Positions 28,975 to 41,852 of a stretch of DNA of 64,000 nt are shown in pieces. The first letter of the stretch is position 1. Each line of letters begins with the position of its first letter. A program made the position numbers and the translations under genes. The DNA is from Polynucleobacter kasalickyi (lineage in GTDB: Bacteria > Pseudomonadota > Gammaproteobacteria > Burkholderiales > Burkholderiaceae), in contig NZ_FWXJ01000001.1 in the NCBI RefSeq assembly GCF_900176405.1, positions 248,001-312,000 on the forward strand, written 5' to 3'. The notes under the pieces were generated by a model, which made no database searches, was not told the origin of the DNA, and saw only the letters and a program-made list of their open reading frames with translations.

Positions 28975-29006
28975 TTATTCAGAAGCGATAAAAGGAAAAA
29001 ATTACA

Positions 29007-30302
29007 ATGAAAGAATTAGCATCTCCAAAAAGATTAATCATCTTTATTTTATTTATTATCGCTAGTGCTAGTATTATTTTGCATTTGTATTTCCCTACAC
29101 CACCCAAGAAAATTATTATTGCAACTGGGGGTGAGAAAGGCGCTTATTATGCAATGGGGCAAGAGATCAAACGTCGTTTGGCGGATAGTGGGATCACCGT
29201 TGAAGTGCGAAAGACGCAAGGCTCAGTTGAAAACCTAGAGTTACTCAATGATCCTACTAGCGGGGTAGATATTGCCATCGTTCAATCAGGGATTAGTAAT
29301 GCAAAAGAAAGACCTAATCTTGAGTCATTAACCGGTCTTTTTTATGAACCTGTTTGGGTAGCTTTCCAGCCGAAAGCATTTCCAAAAGGAACGCCGTCAT
29401 CAATCGCTGAGATTAAAGACAAAAGAATCGGTATTGCTCTGGTTGGCAGTGGTACAAGAAAAATTACTGATCAAATTTTTGAGCTGAATGGCGTTAGTAC
29501 TAAGAGTCCTAATTTTTTTGCTGCTGACCCAGAGTCGTTATTTAATAAATTACAAGCACATGAATTAGATGTCGCCATTTTTGTTTATAAAGCAGAGGCA
29601 CCCTTTATAGGTAAAGTATTTAAAGACCATGATATTAAATTTATGTCGTTTGGTGAGGCTTATGGCTATTTACAAGCAATGCCTAGCTTGACAGTGATTA
29701 ATATCCCACGCAGTGTCCTGGATATACCTACAGATACCCCAGAAAAAGAAATTCGAGTGATTTCACCAGTCGCTGAACTCGTCATTAATGAAAGGTTTCA
29801 CCCTGCAATCACTACTTTATTGATGAATGAAATGAATGATGTGATTAACGATCCAACCATTGTTGCGGTAGAAAATACTTTTCCAAATGTTAATCATTTA
29901 AGTTTTAAAGTGAATGAGGACGCTGAAGAGTATGTTAAAAACGGCCTCTCGATCGTTGATCAGTATTTACCGTTTTGGGTGGCAGTTTGGTTTGATCGTT
30001 TAATCCGAGTGGTATTACCCTTATTGGCTGTTTTATTACCACTTTATAATTTTCTGCCAGGTGTTTTCGAATATTTCGAAAAACAGAAGAAAGCAAGAAT
30101 TTATATTGAGTTACGTCATCTAGAAAAAGAACTTTCTGAAAATGGCGAAAAAGATTTCATTATTACGCGCTTGAATTTGATTGAAAACAAAGTGATTCAA
30201 TCTAAATTTGAGGCAGAGGAAATTTTCGATATGCGATCGCATATTGATTTAGTCCGAGAAAAACTAACTGGCCAACTGCCCCTCGCTAAGACTGAACTAT
30301 AA
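29007..30302 (+). CDS. TAXI-family TRAP solute-binding protein with C-terminal membrane anchor (second of tandem pair)
   Basis: 431 aa, a paralogue of the preceding gene with the same architecture: N-terminal helix (about 9-28), TAXI domain (KIIIATGGEKGAYYAMGQEIKRRLADSG, RKTQGSVENLELLNDPTSGVDIAIVQSG, RIGIALVGSGTRKITDQIFELNG), then YLPFWVAVWFDRLIRV with a hydrophobic VLPLLAVLLPLYNFLPGVF and a basic/acidic helical tail ending in the Asp-Met-Arg-Ser-His-Ile segment shared with its neighbour. It starts 32 bases after the first TAXI gene with AAAGGA upstream, and is closed by a good terminator. Ligand unknown. Confidence 0.85.
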   Translation: MKELASPKRLIIFILFIIASASIILHLYFPTPPKKIIIATGGEKGAYYAMGQEIKRRLADSGITVEVRKTQGSVENLELLNDPTSGVDIAIVQSGISNAKERPNLESLTGLFYEPVWVAFQPKAFPKGTPSSIAEIKDKRIGIALVGSGTRKITDQIFELNGVSTKSPNFFAADPESLFNKLQAHELDVAIFVYKAEAPFIGKVFKDHDIKFMSFGEAYGYLQAMPSLTVINIPRSVLDIPTDTPEKEIRVISPVAELVINERFHPAITTLLMNEMNDVINDPTIVAVENTFPNVNHLSFKVNEDAEEYVKNGLSIVDQYLPFWVAVWFDRLIRVVLPLLAVLLPLYNFLPGVFEYFEKQKKARIYIELRHLEKELSENGEKDFIITRLNLIENKVIQSKFEAEEIFDMRSHIDLVREKLTGQLPLAKTEL

Positions 30303-30318
30303 AGCAGTAAGATGCTAC

Positions 30319-30360
30319 AAAAGCTGATTGTGGTGCACTTGTCTCAGAATCAGCTTTTTT
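30319..30360 (+). terminator. Rho-independent terminator after the TAXI pair
   Basis: An 11-base-pair stem, AAAAGCTGATT / AATCAGCTTTT, with an 18-base loop, ends in TTTTTT. It closes the plus-strand unit PsiF-like / glutamate synthase-like / TAXI / TAXI. Confidence 0.85.
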
Positions 30361-30392
30361 AATTCGTGCAAGTTGGCCAAATGGTCATCAAC

Positions 30393-31031
30393 CTAAAACA
30401 CAAACTGTTTGATGATGACATAAGAAGCATCAATGAGTGGGTTCATCCAAAATTGACCCAATACACCAATCATTGCTAAGCCAATCACAATAAAAATCCC
30501 AACCGGCTCAATCCGAGCAAATTTTGACGCAACAGCGCGTGGCAGCAGACCTACTAAAATCCGCCCACCATCTAAGGGCGGAATCGGGAAGAGGTTAAAG
30601 GCCGCTAAGACGAGATTCCAATAGATACCAGCTTTTGCCATTTGTAACAGAAGCTCATCCGCACCGACAGTAAGCATCAAACTAAATATCAAGGCCCATC
30701 CAATGGCTTGGATAAAGTTGGAAGCAGGCCCTGCTAAGGCAACCCAAATCATATCTTTTTTAGGGTTTTTTAGGGCATTAAAATTCACCGGTACGGGTTT
30801 CGCGTAGCCAAATAGAAAGGGTGAACCAGACAACTTTAAAATCAATGGAATTAAAAAGGTCCCAAACACGTCAATATGTTTGATTGGGTTTAAGGTGACC
30901 CGACCCAGCGAATAAGCAGTGTAGTCGCCAAAGTGTTTGGCGGCATACCCATGGGCAGCTTCATGTAATGTAATCGCCAGAATGAGTGGCGGTGCATCAA
31001 TGATCAGTTGATAAATCCAGCTAGGAAACAT
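30393..31031 (-). CDS. Site-2 protease family zinc metalloprotease (M50)
   Basis: 212 aa, about five membrane segments. Zinc motif LHEAAHGYAAKHFGD (HExxH, about 23-37) and the second ligand motif NLFPIPPLDGGRI (about 147-159) are intact. This compact group has no PDZ domain and resembles the small M50B proteins next to tRNA-synthetase or amidotransferase genes in proteobacteria. It is presumed to cleave within membranes; substrates are unknown. It converges on the TAXI gene pair and is 39 bases downstream of the pirin gene on the same strand. Confidence 0.9.
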   Translation of the reverse strand: MFPSWIYQLIIDAPPLILAITLHEAAHGYAAKHFGDYTAYSLGRVTLNPIKHIDVFGTFLIPLILKLSGSPFLFGYAKPVPVNFNALKNPKKDMIWVALAGPASNFIQAIGWALIFSLMLTVGADELLLQMAKAGIYWNLVLAAFNLFPIPPLDGGRILVGLLPRAVASKFARIEPVGIFIVIGLAMIGVLGQFWMNPLIDASYVIIKQFVF

Positions 31032-31070
31032 TTTTACCTTTTCGTTTGATGGTGACTAATGAAGATATAG

Positions 31071-31790
31071 TTATTGATTCGTTAAAGGTGCAAGCGGTAA
31101 GTCAAATAGTAAGACCTCAGCAGCTATACCATTGGTAATAGTCACTTCACTTTCTTCCACAAACATCAGTGCATCGCCAGCCACCAAATCTTCACCATTG
31201 ATGGTAGCTTGACCTTTTGCTAGGTGAAGATAAGCAATCCGACCTGTTTTGAGTGGGTAGGAGGTTGCTTCATTACCATCAAATAAACCAGCATATAGTT
31301 GTGTATTCGAATGAATCGTTACAGAACCATCTTGTCCGTTTGGCGAGGCTACCAGGCGTAGTTTTCCTCTTTTTTCATCAGGAGCAAAATAGGTCTGTTC
31401 GTAGCTAGGGGGCACACCCAAAACATCCGGTTGAATCCAAATTTGTAAAATATGGGTAGTTTCGCCTTCCGCATGGTTGAATTCACTATGCATCACGCCC
31501 TTACCCGCACTCATGCGCTGTACCTCATGGGGCAAGATGGCACGACCGTTACCCATATTATCTTTATGGGCAAGTTCACCTTCTAGTACATAGGTAATGA
31601 TTTCCATATCACGATGGCCATGTGTACCAAAACCTTTACCAGAGGCAATCCAGTCTTCGTTGATCACGCGTAGTGGCCCGAAGCCCATAAAGTTTGGATC
31701 ATAGTAATCAGCAAAAGAAAAACTATGAAAAGATTTTAGCCAACCGTGGTCACCATAGCCACGGTCATTGGCAAGACGTTTGTAAAGCAT
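31071..31790 (-). CDS. Pirin family protein
   Basis: 239 aa bicupin. The N-terminal cupin has the metal site HGHRDMEIITYVLEGELAHKDNMGNG (His-x-His ... Glu ... His), followed by MSAGKGVMHSEFNHAE and the C-terminal degenerate cupin (GRIAYLHLAKGQATINGEDL). Some bacterial pirins are quercetin dioxygenases (YhhW), others bind enzymes; the role here is unknown. It has its own 200-base upstream region shared with a divergent DUF2798 gene. Confidence 0.92.
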   Translation of the reverse strand: MLYKRLANDRGYGDHGWLKSFHSFSFADYYDPNFMGFGPLRVINEDWIASGKGFGTHGHRDMEIITYVLEGELAHKDNMGNGRAILPHEVQRMSAGKGVMHSEFNHAEGETTHILQIWIQPDVLGVPPSYEQTYFAPDEKRGKLRLVASPNGQDGSVTIHSNTQLYAGLFDGNEATSYPLKTGRIAYLHLAKGQATINGEDLVAGDALMFVEESEVTITNGIAAEVLLFDLPLAPLTNQ

Positions 31791-31991
31791 ATGAATTTCC
31801 TTAAATTAGCCAGGTATTTTCCCCTCGGAAAATGATCCCGTGAATGCTTTAGGATAATCGAAATTATTCAATTTACCTAAGAACCTTATTATAAATTCAA
31901 TAGATGTTAAAAAAATCTACGGGCTTGGAAATTTCAAAAGTACAATTCATGCGTTGAAGTCGTATTTTGCTAAATTTATCAAGGATTTAGA

Positions 31992-32225
31992 ATGTTTAAA
32001 TTACCAGCAGTGCTTTTTGCAGTTTTTATGGGGTTTTTCATGTCATTAACCCTCACTTTATTTATTAGCTTGTACTTACTCGGCTTTTCTGGGGCTTTCC
32101 TTGAAAAGTGGCTGGAGTTGTGGCCGATTGCGTATCCGCTGGCGGCAATGGCCATTATTTTTTATCGCCCACTCGTGCTGATGATGGTGGGGATTGTGAT
32201 GAAAAGTCTGAACTCACCCAAATAA
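31992..32225 (+). CDS. DUF2798-type small membrane protein
   Basis: 77 aa with two hydrophobic segments (about 5-31 and 42-66) separated by FLEKWLELWPIAYPLA, the pattern of the DUF2798 family. AAGGA lies seven bases upstream of the ATG. Function is unknown. A weak stem with a T-rich tail follows at 32262-32286. Confidence 0.8.
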   Translation: MFKLPAVLFAVFMGFFMSLTLTLFISLYLLGFSGAFLEKWLELWPIAYPLAAMAIIFYRPLVLMMVGIVMKSLNSPK

Positions 32226-32261
32226 TCTCGGTGAGTTGGTACCAAGTTCGCACCAAATAAA

Positions 32262-32286
32262 AAAGCAACTAAAAGCTGCTTTCTTT
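32262..32286 (+). terminator. Weak terminator after the DUF2798 gene
   Basis: A 6-base-pair AAAGCA / TGCTTT stem followed by CTTT, preceded by an A-run. Plausible but weak. Confidence 0.4.
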
Positions 32287-32345
32287 AAGCGAAGTTGAAA
32301 ATATTAATGGATTAAATTTCCAATTCTTTTTGATTCAATTAGGGC

Positions 32346-32483
32346 TTAGCCAAAAACATAACCAATATGAGCGGCAGTAATAGCAAACAAAATCGCCAAG
32401 CAAGTTGCACCAGCTAACATAGAGATAAGAGTAATCATCTTTTTATTGATTTCTTCTTTGGGTTCGTTGTGCCATTCGTTCAT
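32346..32483 (-). CDS. 45-aa single-pass membrane protein
   Basis: A 45-codon frame opens with MNEWHNEPKEEINKKM, a polar charged N-terminus of about 16 residues, followed by one hydrophobic segment (ITLISMLAGATCLAILFAI) and a short TAAHIGYVFG end. AAGGA sits seven bases before the ATG (positive evidence that it is translated). It is isolated between the DUF2798 gene and a convergent-side SDR gene on the same strand. I do not recognise the family. N-in topology would leave the charged part in the cytosol. Confidence 0.65.
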   Translation of the reverse strand: MNEWHNEPKEEINKKMITLISMLAGATCLAILFAITAAHIGYVFG

Positions 32484-32573
32484 GTCAAATCCTTGAATAT
32501 AAATTGAATACTTCTATTATCCAATATTTTTATTATTTCAGCCTATTTTCTTTCAATTCCTTGATAAAGCGAA

Positions 32574-33332
32574 TCAACCTCTGCCGACAAACGGCATTTT
32601 GGTAGCCATAATCGTCATAAATAAAACATTCGACTCAAGCGGAAACTTCGCCATTTGCACAACTGCTTGAGCTACGTGATTCACATCCATGCGATCCTCA
32701 GCGGCAATACTGCCATCTGCTTGAATAATTCCAGCGGCCATTCTGTCGGTCATTTCGGTTGCTGCATTACCAATATCAATTTGACCACAAGCGATATTGT
32801 ACTTACGACCATCGAGCGCCAATGATTTGGTTAACCCAGTAATCGCATGCTTAGTACTGGTGTAAGGGGCGGAGTAGGGACGCGGCGTATGTGCCGAAAT
32901 TGACCCATTATTAATGATCCTGCCTCCCTGGGGAGATTGATTTTTCATGAGTTTAAAAGCACCCTGAGAACAATAAATCGCTCCCATCAAATTAGTACCA
33001 ACGGTTTCAGCCCATAATTCGTGCGGAATTTCATCAAAGTCCATGACGGGAGTGCCTCTGCCTGCATTATTAAAAAGGACATCTAAGCGTCCAAATCGAT
33101 CGTCAATCATTTGGAATAATCCTTGCACCTGATCTATTTTCGATATATCTAAAGCATAAGGAGTTGCTTGATTGGATAGATCCTTTAGCTCAGTAATCGC
33201 TTGTTGGAGTACTTCGATTCTGCGACCAGTAAAAATAACATGATAGCCATTTTGAACAAGGGCATGGGCACAGGCTTTACCGATGCCAGTACCTGCGCCA
33301 GTGACGAGAGCGATAGGGAATTGAGAGGTCAT
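32574..33332 (-). CDS. SDR family oxidoreductase
   Basis: 252 aa classical short-chain dehydrogenase. Cofactor motif VTGAGTGIGKACAHAL (10-25), FNNAGRGTP (the NNAG motif), the catalytic Ser in NNGSISAHTPRPYSAPY, and YTSTKHA with the Tyr-x3-Lys pair. Substrate not predictable. It overlaps the upstream EamA-type transporter gene by four bases, so the two are coupled. Confidence 0.9.
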   Translation of the reverse strand: MTSQFPIALVTGAGTGIGKACAHALVQNGYHVIFTGRRIEVLQQAITELKDLSNQATPYALDISKIDQVQGLFQMIDDRFGRLDVLFNNAGRGTPVMDFDEIPHELWAETVGTNLMGAIYCSQGAFKLMKNQSPQGGRIINNGSISAHTPRPYSAPYTSTKHAITGLTKSLALDGRKYNIACGQIDIGNAATEMTDRMAAGIIQADGSIAAEDRMDVNHVAQAVVQMAKFPLESNVLFMTIMATKMPFVGRG

Positions 33333-34207
33333 TTTTTCTCCTGTTTTAATTCGTGTAACACTAAATATAATCCAGAACCAATGACTAAAAGGGTTCCGGC
33401 ATAAACATTCCAGGTTGGGATTTGATCAAAGATCAACCAACCAAGTAAGACCATCCAAATCATTTGTTGATAAAAGAATGGAGCAATAGTAGCTGGGTTG
33501 GCATAGCGATAAGCCACACTAATCAAGTTATGGCTTAAAAACCCAAAAAGTCCCGCGCAGAAAAATACGCCAAATTCTAATGGCAGGCTAGGTGCTTGCC
33601 AGTGATTGAATAAAAAGGGTAACAAAAGAATGGTGGGACCTAGTGCTGAATAAAACTGGGTGACTAAGGGGCTACTTTTTGCGGCGATCCGTTTGGATAA
33701 AAAATTAAATAAAGCAAAGATGGTGGCATGCGCTAAGACTAACAACATGGCTGGGTGAAAGTGATAGCCAAGTGGATCCAAGATGATTAAGACGCCTAAA
33801 AATCCGGCGATGATGGCAACCCACTTTACTGCAGTCAATCGTTCATGTTGGCTGAAGGAACTAATCAGCGCAATAATAATTGGCGAAGAAAATAAAATGG
33901 CCGCTGTTTGCGCTAATTGTAAGTACTGCAGAGCATAGAAATTGAGTGCGGTCATCGTGCATAACATGACAGACCGTAAGGCATGTAGTCGAATATCTTC
34001 GATCAGTAACTTTTTAAAACCTTCTGCATAAAGTAGGCAGATCAGCGCGAGCAGCATATGTACGGCAAAGCGAACCCAGACAACTTCAATCACTGGAAAC
34101 GACTGCACCAACCATTTACCACTGGTATCCAAAATGGCAAAAAAGAGGGTGGCAATAGAGGCAATGACGATGCCAATGATGCGTTGAGAAGGATGATTTA
34201 TCGACAT
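33329..34207 (-). CDS. DMT-superfamily transporter, EamA type
   Basis: 292 aa with about ten hydrophobic segments arranged as two EamA repeats. The first repeat has IGIVIASIATLFFAILDTSGKWL and FYALQYLQLAQTAAILFSSPI; the second has ALGPTILLLPFLFNHW and SVAYRYANPATIAPFFYQQMIWMVLLGWLIFDQIP. These proteins export metabolites or amino acids; the substrate is unknown. It is the first gene of a pair with the SDR. Confidence 0.9.
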   Translation of the reverse strand: MSINHPSQRIIGIVIASIATLFFAILDTSGKWLVQSFPVIEVVWVRFAVHMLLALICLLYAEGFKKLLIEDIRLHALRSVMLCTMTALNFYALQYLQLAQTAAILFSSPIIIALISSFSQHERLTAVKWVAIIAGFLGVLIILDPLGYHFHPAMLLVLAHATIFALFNFLSKRIAAKSSPLVTQFYSALGPTILLLPFLFNHWQAPSLPLEFGVFFCAGLFGFLSHNLISVAYRYANPATIAPFFYQQMIWMVLLGWLIFDQIPTWNVYAGTLLVIGSGLYLVLHELKQEKK

Positions 34208-34312
34208 AAGAATGAATTAATTGTAATCAAGTGTTCTTCACAGCACAAAATTGGTGTAGCATGAAGTGAAGAGTAGTCACTTTAAATTGTTCCATTGAGC
34301 GAAGGAGTTGTT

Positions 34313-34864
34313 ATGAGCCAAAAAGATTTCCAGCCCTGGTCAGCAGAAAAAGCCCAAGAGTTATTTGCACTTTCTCATAAACTGATGGATGTTGCGAAGC
34401 AACTGAGCGAACATCATGCTGCTGAGCTACAAACGAATATGACACAAGCATTAGAGTTTGCAAAATTAACTGCAAAAAATGACCTCACAAAATTAAAAGA
34501 ATTCCAAGAAAAAGCTGCTCAAGAGGCGGTTGATCGGATGGAAGGGTATCAAAAGAAAGTAAAGGGTTTGCTCAAGCAAATGGGTAAAGAAACTGCTGAT
34601 GAAGCAGAAAAACATTACGATAAAGCAAAAAATGCTTTGGAAGATTGGTTAGAAGATGCTGGTAAGAAAATGCCAGTTGGTGGCGTTGAGTTTTCTAAGA
34701 TGGTTAAGGAAGTTTCTGAGGCAAGCAACAAAGTGTATAAAGAAGGACGTCGCACGATTGACCACGCTTTAGAAGCTGCCGATAAGCAATTGGATGAAAT
34801 GAGTGAAAAGACAAAAACCGCTACTAAAAAAGCAAAGACCACTTTTACAGCTGCAAAAAAGTAG
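34313..34864 (+). CDS. Phasin family protein (first of two in the window)
   Basis: 183 aa from ATG 34313, preceded by GAAGGAG; an upstream TTG frame adds six residues and is rejected. All-helical, amphipathic, with the phasin pattern WSAEKAQELFALSHKLMDVAKQLSEHHAAELQ, FQEKAAQEAVDRMEGYQKKVKGLLKQMG and a Lys/Ala-rich tail ending KTTFTAAKK. Phasins coat polyhydroxyalkanoate granules. It stands alone with a strong shared terminator downstream. Confidence 0.82.
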   Translation: MSQKDFQPWSAEKAQELFALSHKLMDVAKQLSEHHAAELQTNMTQALEFAKLTAKNDLTKLKEFQEKAAQEAVDRMEGYQKKVKGLLKQMGKETADEAEKHYDKAKNALEDWLEDAGKKMPVGGVEFSKMVKEVSEASNKVYKEGRRTIDHALEAADKQLDEMSEKTKTATKKAKTTFTAAKK

Positions 34865-34883
34865 CCTAAATTGAATGCATAAA

Positions 34884-34916
34884 AAAAGCCAAAGGAATTT
34901 TCCTTTGGCTTTTGTA
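34884..34916. terminator. Bidirectional terminator between phasin and PII genes
   Basis: A perfect 14-base-pair stem (AAAAGCCAAAGGAA / TTCCTTTGGCTTTT) has an A-run on one side and T-run on the other, so both strands read into a T-tract. It serves the convergent phasin and PII genes. Confidence 0.85.
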
Positions 34917-34931
34917 GAGCTTAGTGGACGA

Positions 34932-35294
<363 letters not shown>

Positions 35295-35340
35295 TTAATT
35301 TAATACGATAGTTCTTAAGTGGCAATTAACAACTTGAAGT

Positions 35341-36978
35341 CTAAGCTCGGAACTTAGAGGTAATTGGATATCTCCAATCACGACCAAATGCTCGGCGAGT
35401 AATTCTTACCCCAATCGGGGACTGACGACGTTTATACTCATTAATTTTAATCAAGCGCGTCACCAGTTCAACATCCTCCCGTTTATATCCTAAAGCTGGG
35501 AGAGATTCAATCGGAATATCATTTTCCATGTAATGTTGAACGATACCGTCAAGAATATCATAGGATGGCAAGCTATCTTGATCCTTTTGATCCGGCCTGA
35601 GTTCGGCAGATGGCGGTCTCGTAATAATTCTTTCAGGAATCACTTGAGAGACACTATTACGGTAATGACAAAGTTGGTAAACCAGAGTTTTTGAGACGTC
35701 TTTAATAACTGCAAATCCCCCGGCCATATCTCCGTATAGGGTGCAATAGCCTACCGCCATCTCACTTTTATTACCTGTCGTTAGCACGATACGACCTGAT
35801 TTATTTGATAGTGCCATTAATAAGGTACCTCGAATTCGAGCCTGAATATTCTCTTCAGTAGCATCTAGCGGCAAACCAGTAAACTCATCTTTTAAGGCCG
35901 CATCATAGCTTTCCATCATTGGCAAAATAGAAATTTCGTCGTATTGAACTGCTAGCTTATCTGCCATTTCTTTCGCATCAACCCAAGAAATTTCCGCTGT
36001 GTACTTTGATGGCATCATCACAGCTCTTACTTTATCTGCGCCAAGCGCATCAACGGCAATTGCCAAAACTAGGGCGGAATCAACCCCACCCGATAGTCCA
36101 ATAATCGCACCAGGAAAACCATTTTTTCCTAGATAGTCTTTCACACCTAAAACAAGCGCTTCATACACTTGTTGAAGTTCAGAGTAGGGTTTTAGTAAAG
36201 GCAGTTTTTGAGGCTCACCGTTGATAACCTGGATAATTCCCAAATCCTCTTTAAATTGAGGCGCGTTATAAACTGTTTGACCATCGCGATTTAGGACAAA
36301 TGAGGCACCATCAAAAACAAGCTCATCTTGACCACCAACCAAGTTGACATAAACAGCAGGGAGTCCAGTGGCCAGCACTTGTTGCCTTGTCACTTCACTG
36401 CGAAGACTTAACTTGTCCATATGAAACGGCGAAGCATTCGGGATTACAAGGATCTGCGCTCCCGCAACTTTTGCTTTTTGAGCAGGTCCGGCGTGCCAAA
36501 CATCTTCGCAGATTAAAACGCCAACTTTGAGACCCTCAATCTCAAAAACACAGGCCTCATTCCCCGCCGCAAAGTATCTGACTTCGTCAAAAACTTCGTT
36601 ATTGGGCAGCATTTGTTTTTGATAACTAGCAACCACCGCCCCATTTTTCAAAACACTCGCTTGGTTAAATAGCAAATGTTTTGACTCAGGAGTCTCTCCA
36701 CGATGTGGGTGGCCAACAATTACATGTAAATCAGTAAACTCAGCAAGCTCTTTACATAACTGTTGGAGTGCCTTGTCATTGGCTTTGATAAAGGCATCTC
36801 TAAATAGCAGATCCTCGGGTGGATAACCAGTGATGGAAAGTTCCGGAGTGATTAGTAGCTTTGCACCCTGAAGGTAGGCATTTCTCGCTTGTTCAACGAT
36901 TTTGACAACATTACCGGCTAAATCACCAACTACACAATTGATTTGGGCTAATGCTATTTTTATTGGCGTATGTTGCAT
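35341..36978 (-). CDS. nadE: Glutamine-dependent NAD+ synthetase
   Basis: 545 aa two-domain enzyme. The nitrilase-type glutaminase domain (1-265) has the catalytic triad in TPELSITGYPPEDLLF (Glu), ASYQKQMLPN (Lys) and GVLICEDVWH (Cys). The synthetase domain (about 285-545) has the PP-loop GLSGGVDSALVLAIAVDALG, and the LTTGNKSEMAVGYCTLYGDMAGG and DILDGIVQHYMEND segments. It makes NAD from deamido-NAD, ATP and glutamine. The next gene on this strand encodes PII; in Azospirillum, PII binds NadE2 and controls it, so the same regulation is plausible here (inference). Confidence 0.96.
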   Translation of the reverse strand: MQHTPIKIALAQINCVVGDLAGNVVKIVEQARNAYLQGAKLLITPELSITGYPPEDLLFRDAFIKANDKALQQLCKELAEFTDLHVIVGHPHRGETPESKHLLFNQASVLKNGAVVASYQKQMLPNNEVFDEVRYFAAGNEACVFEIEGLKVGVLICEDVWHAGPAQKAKVAGAQILVIPNASPFHMDKLSLRSEVTRQQVLATGLPAVYVNLVGGQDELVFDGASFVLNRDGQTVYNAPQFKEDLGIIQVINGEPQKLPLLKPYSELQQVYEALVLGVKDYLGKNGFPGAIIGLSGGVDSALVLAIAVDALGADKVRAVMMPSKYTAEISWVDAKEMADKLAVQYDEISILPMMESYDAALKDEFTGLPLDATEENIQARIRGTLLMALSNKSGRIVLTTGNKSEMAVGYCTLYGDMAGGFAVIKDVSKTLVYQLCHYRNSVSQVIPERIITRPPSAELRPDQKDQDSLPSYDILDGIVQHYMENDIPIESLPALGYKREDVELVTRLIKINEYKRRQSPIGVRITRRAFGRDWRYPITSKFRA

Positions 36979-37014
36979 TGGCTTTAAGCTGATCGAGTAG
37001 ACAAAAAAATTAGA

Positions 37015-37032
37015 GGGTATTTTTCAATACCC
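37015..37032 (-). terminator. Terminator of ppa
   Basis: A 7-base-pair stem, GGGTATT / AATACCC, followed on the minus strand after a few bases by a run of seven T. It lies between the stop of ppa and the start of nadE. Confidence 0.6.
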
Positions 37033-37047
37033 ATCTAGATATATGAA

Positions 37048-37587
37048 TTAACCTTTATTGGCAGATTGATAACGCTCGATACCGGCCAAAATCTCTTTTT
37101 TAGCAGCATCTGCATTATCCCATCCTTGAATTTTAACCCACTTGCCTTCTTCAAGATCTTTGTAATGTTCAAAAAAGTGCTTGATTTGGTTCAGTGTCCG
37201 TGGGCTGACATCTTCTAGTGCATTAATGTGGGCATAACTTGGTAAAAGTTTGGTGTCAGGTACTGCTAGTAGCTTTGCATCTACACCACCATCATCTTCC
37301 ATATTGAGGACCCCAATGGTTCTACAACTTACCACTACTCCTGGCGGCAATGAGTAAGGCGCCATCACTAACACGTCAACTGGATCTCCATCTAAACCGA
37401 TAGTTTGTGGAATATAGCCATAGTTACAAGGGTAAAACATCGCAGTACCCATAAAGCGATCGACAAATATTGCACCAGTCTCTTTATCCACTTCGTATTT
37501 AATCGGATCAGCATTCATACTGATTTCGATAATGACATTAAATTTTTCTGGAACATTTTTACCGGCTGCAACTAGATTTAAGCTCAT
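37048..37587 (-). CDS. ppa: Inorganic pyrophosphatase
   Basis: 179 aa family I enzyme; hydrolyses PPi to phosphate. Signature DGDPVDVLVMAP (about 66-77) with its acidic metal ligands, KYEVDKETGAIFVDRFMGTAMFYPCNYGYIPQT near the N-terminus and GVDAKLLAVPD carrying the third acidic site. GGAG precedes the ATG by five bases. It is a single gene between nadE and trxB. Confidence 0.96.
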   Translation of the reverse strand: MSLNLVAAGKNVPEKFNVIIEISMNADPIKYEVDKETGAIFVDRFMGTAMFYPCNYGYIPQTIGLDGDPVDVLVMAPYSLPPGVVVSCRTIGVLNMEDDGGVDAKLLAVPDTKLLPSYAHINALEDVSPRTLNQIKHFFEHYKDLEEGKWVKIQGWDNADAAKKEILAGIERYQSANKG

Positions 37588-37688
37588 GAATTCTCCAAAG
37601 GACGGGGATTTTGTTGATTGACGCCACCATTTTAACTGAAAGCATGCTGGCGTCTGGGGACTGAAGAAAGAAAGTAAAGATCTACAAC

Positions 37689-41134
<3,446 letters not shown>

Positions 41135-41156
41135 GATCTTTGTTTCTAGAAACTCT

Positions 41157-41819
41157 ATGAAAAAACTTTTCCAGTCGATCCTTCTATTTTTTAGCCTCCT
41201 ATTGCTGAATACCCCTGTTCAGGCATTGGACGGCATTTCACAACTCAAGACATTTACGAAAACCGTTCAATCTGCTCGCGGTGAATTTCTACAACAACAA
41301 ATTGCCAATCAATTAGGCGCTGATAATAAGCCAAAAATCTTACGGCAATTTTCTGGACAATTTAACTTTGTGCGGCCAAGTAAATTTACTTGGATAACGA
41401 TCAAGCCCTATGAACAAAAGTTGATTTCGGATGGTAAGCAATTAATCATGTGGGATAAAGATCTCAATCAAGTGACCTATCGTCCAGCAGGTAAGGCTTT
41501 GGCAACTACGCCAATCGCTATTTTATTTGGCACAAATCAATTAGATGAGTTCTTTGAATTGATGAATAAAGGTGAGAATAACGGTATTTCTTGGGTAGAA
41601 CTGATACCAAAAGCCGCAAAAAAAGGTCTCGATGATCTAGCATTTAATAAAATTGGGATAGGAATGAAGGATAATTTACCAGTTGCTATGGAGTTAAGAG
41701 ATGCGCTGGATAATACGATTTTGCTGACGTTTTCCCAAGTAAAAACAAATCTACCGATTAGCAATGACGAATTTAACTTTAGCGTTCCACCAAATGCAGA
41801 AATCGTTAAATTAAAATGA
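41157..41819 (+). CDS. lolA: Outer-membrane lipoprotein carrier protein LolA
   Basis: 220 aa. Signal peptide (LLFFSLLLLNTPVQALDG), then the LolA fold: GISQLKTFTKTVQSARGEFLQQ, GQFNFVRPSKFTWITIKPYEQKLISDGKQLIMWDKDLNQVTYRP with the hydrophobic-cavity Arg region, and the C-terminal LLTFSQVKTNLPISNDEFNFSVPPNAEIV. It ferries lipoproteins across the periplasm to the outer membrane. It is encoded between ftsK and serS; many relatives have rarA before serS, which is absent here. Confidence 0.94.
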   Translation: MKKLFQSILLFFSLLLLNTPVQALDGISQLKTFTKTVQSARGEFLQQQIANQLGADNKPKILRQFSGQFNFVRPSKFTWITIKPYEQKLISDGKQLIMWDKDLNQVTYRPAGKALATTPIAILFGTNQLDEFFELMNKGENNGISWVELIPKAAKKGLDDLAFNKIGIGMKDNLPVAMELRDALDNTILLTFSQVKTNLPISNDEFNFSVPPNAEIVKLK

Positions 41820-41852
41820 TCTCCTCTTCAAATTAAACCTTAGATTGACAAT

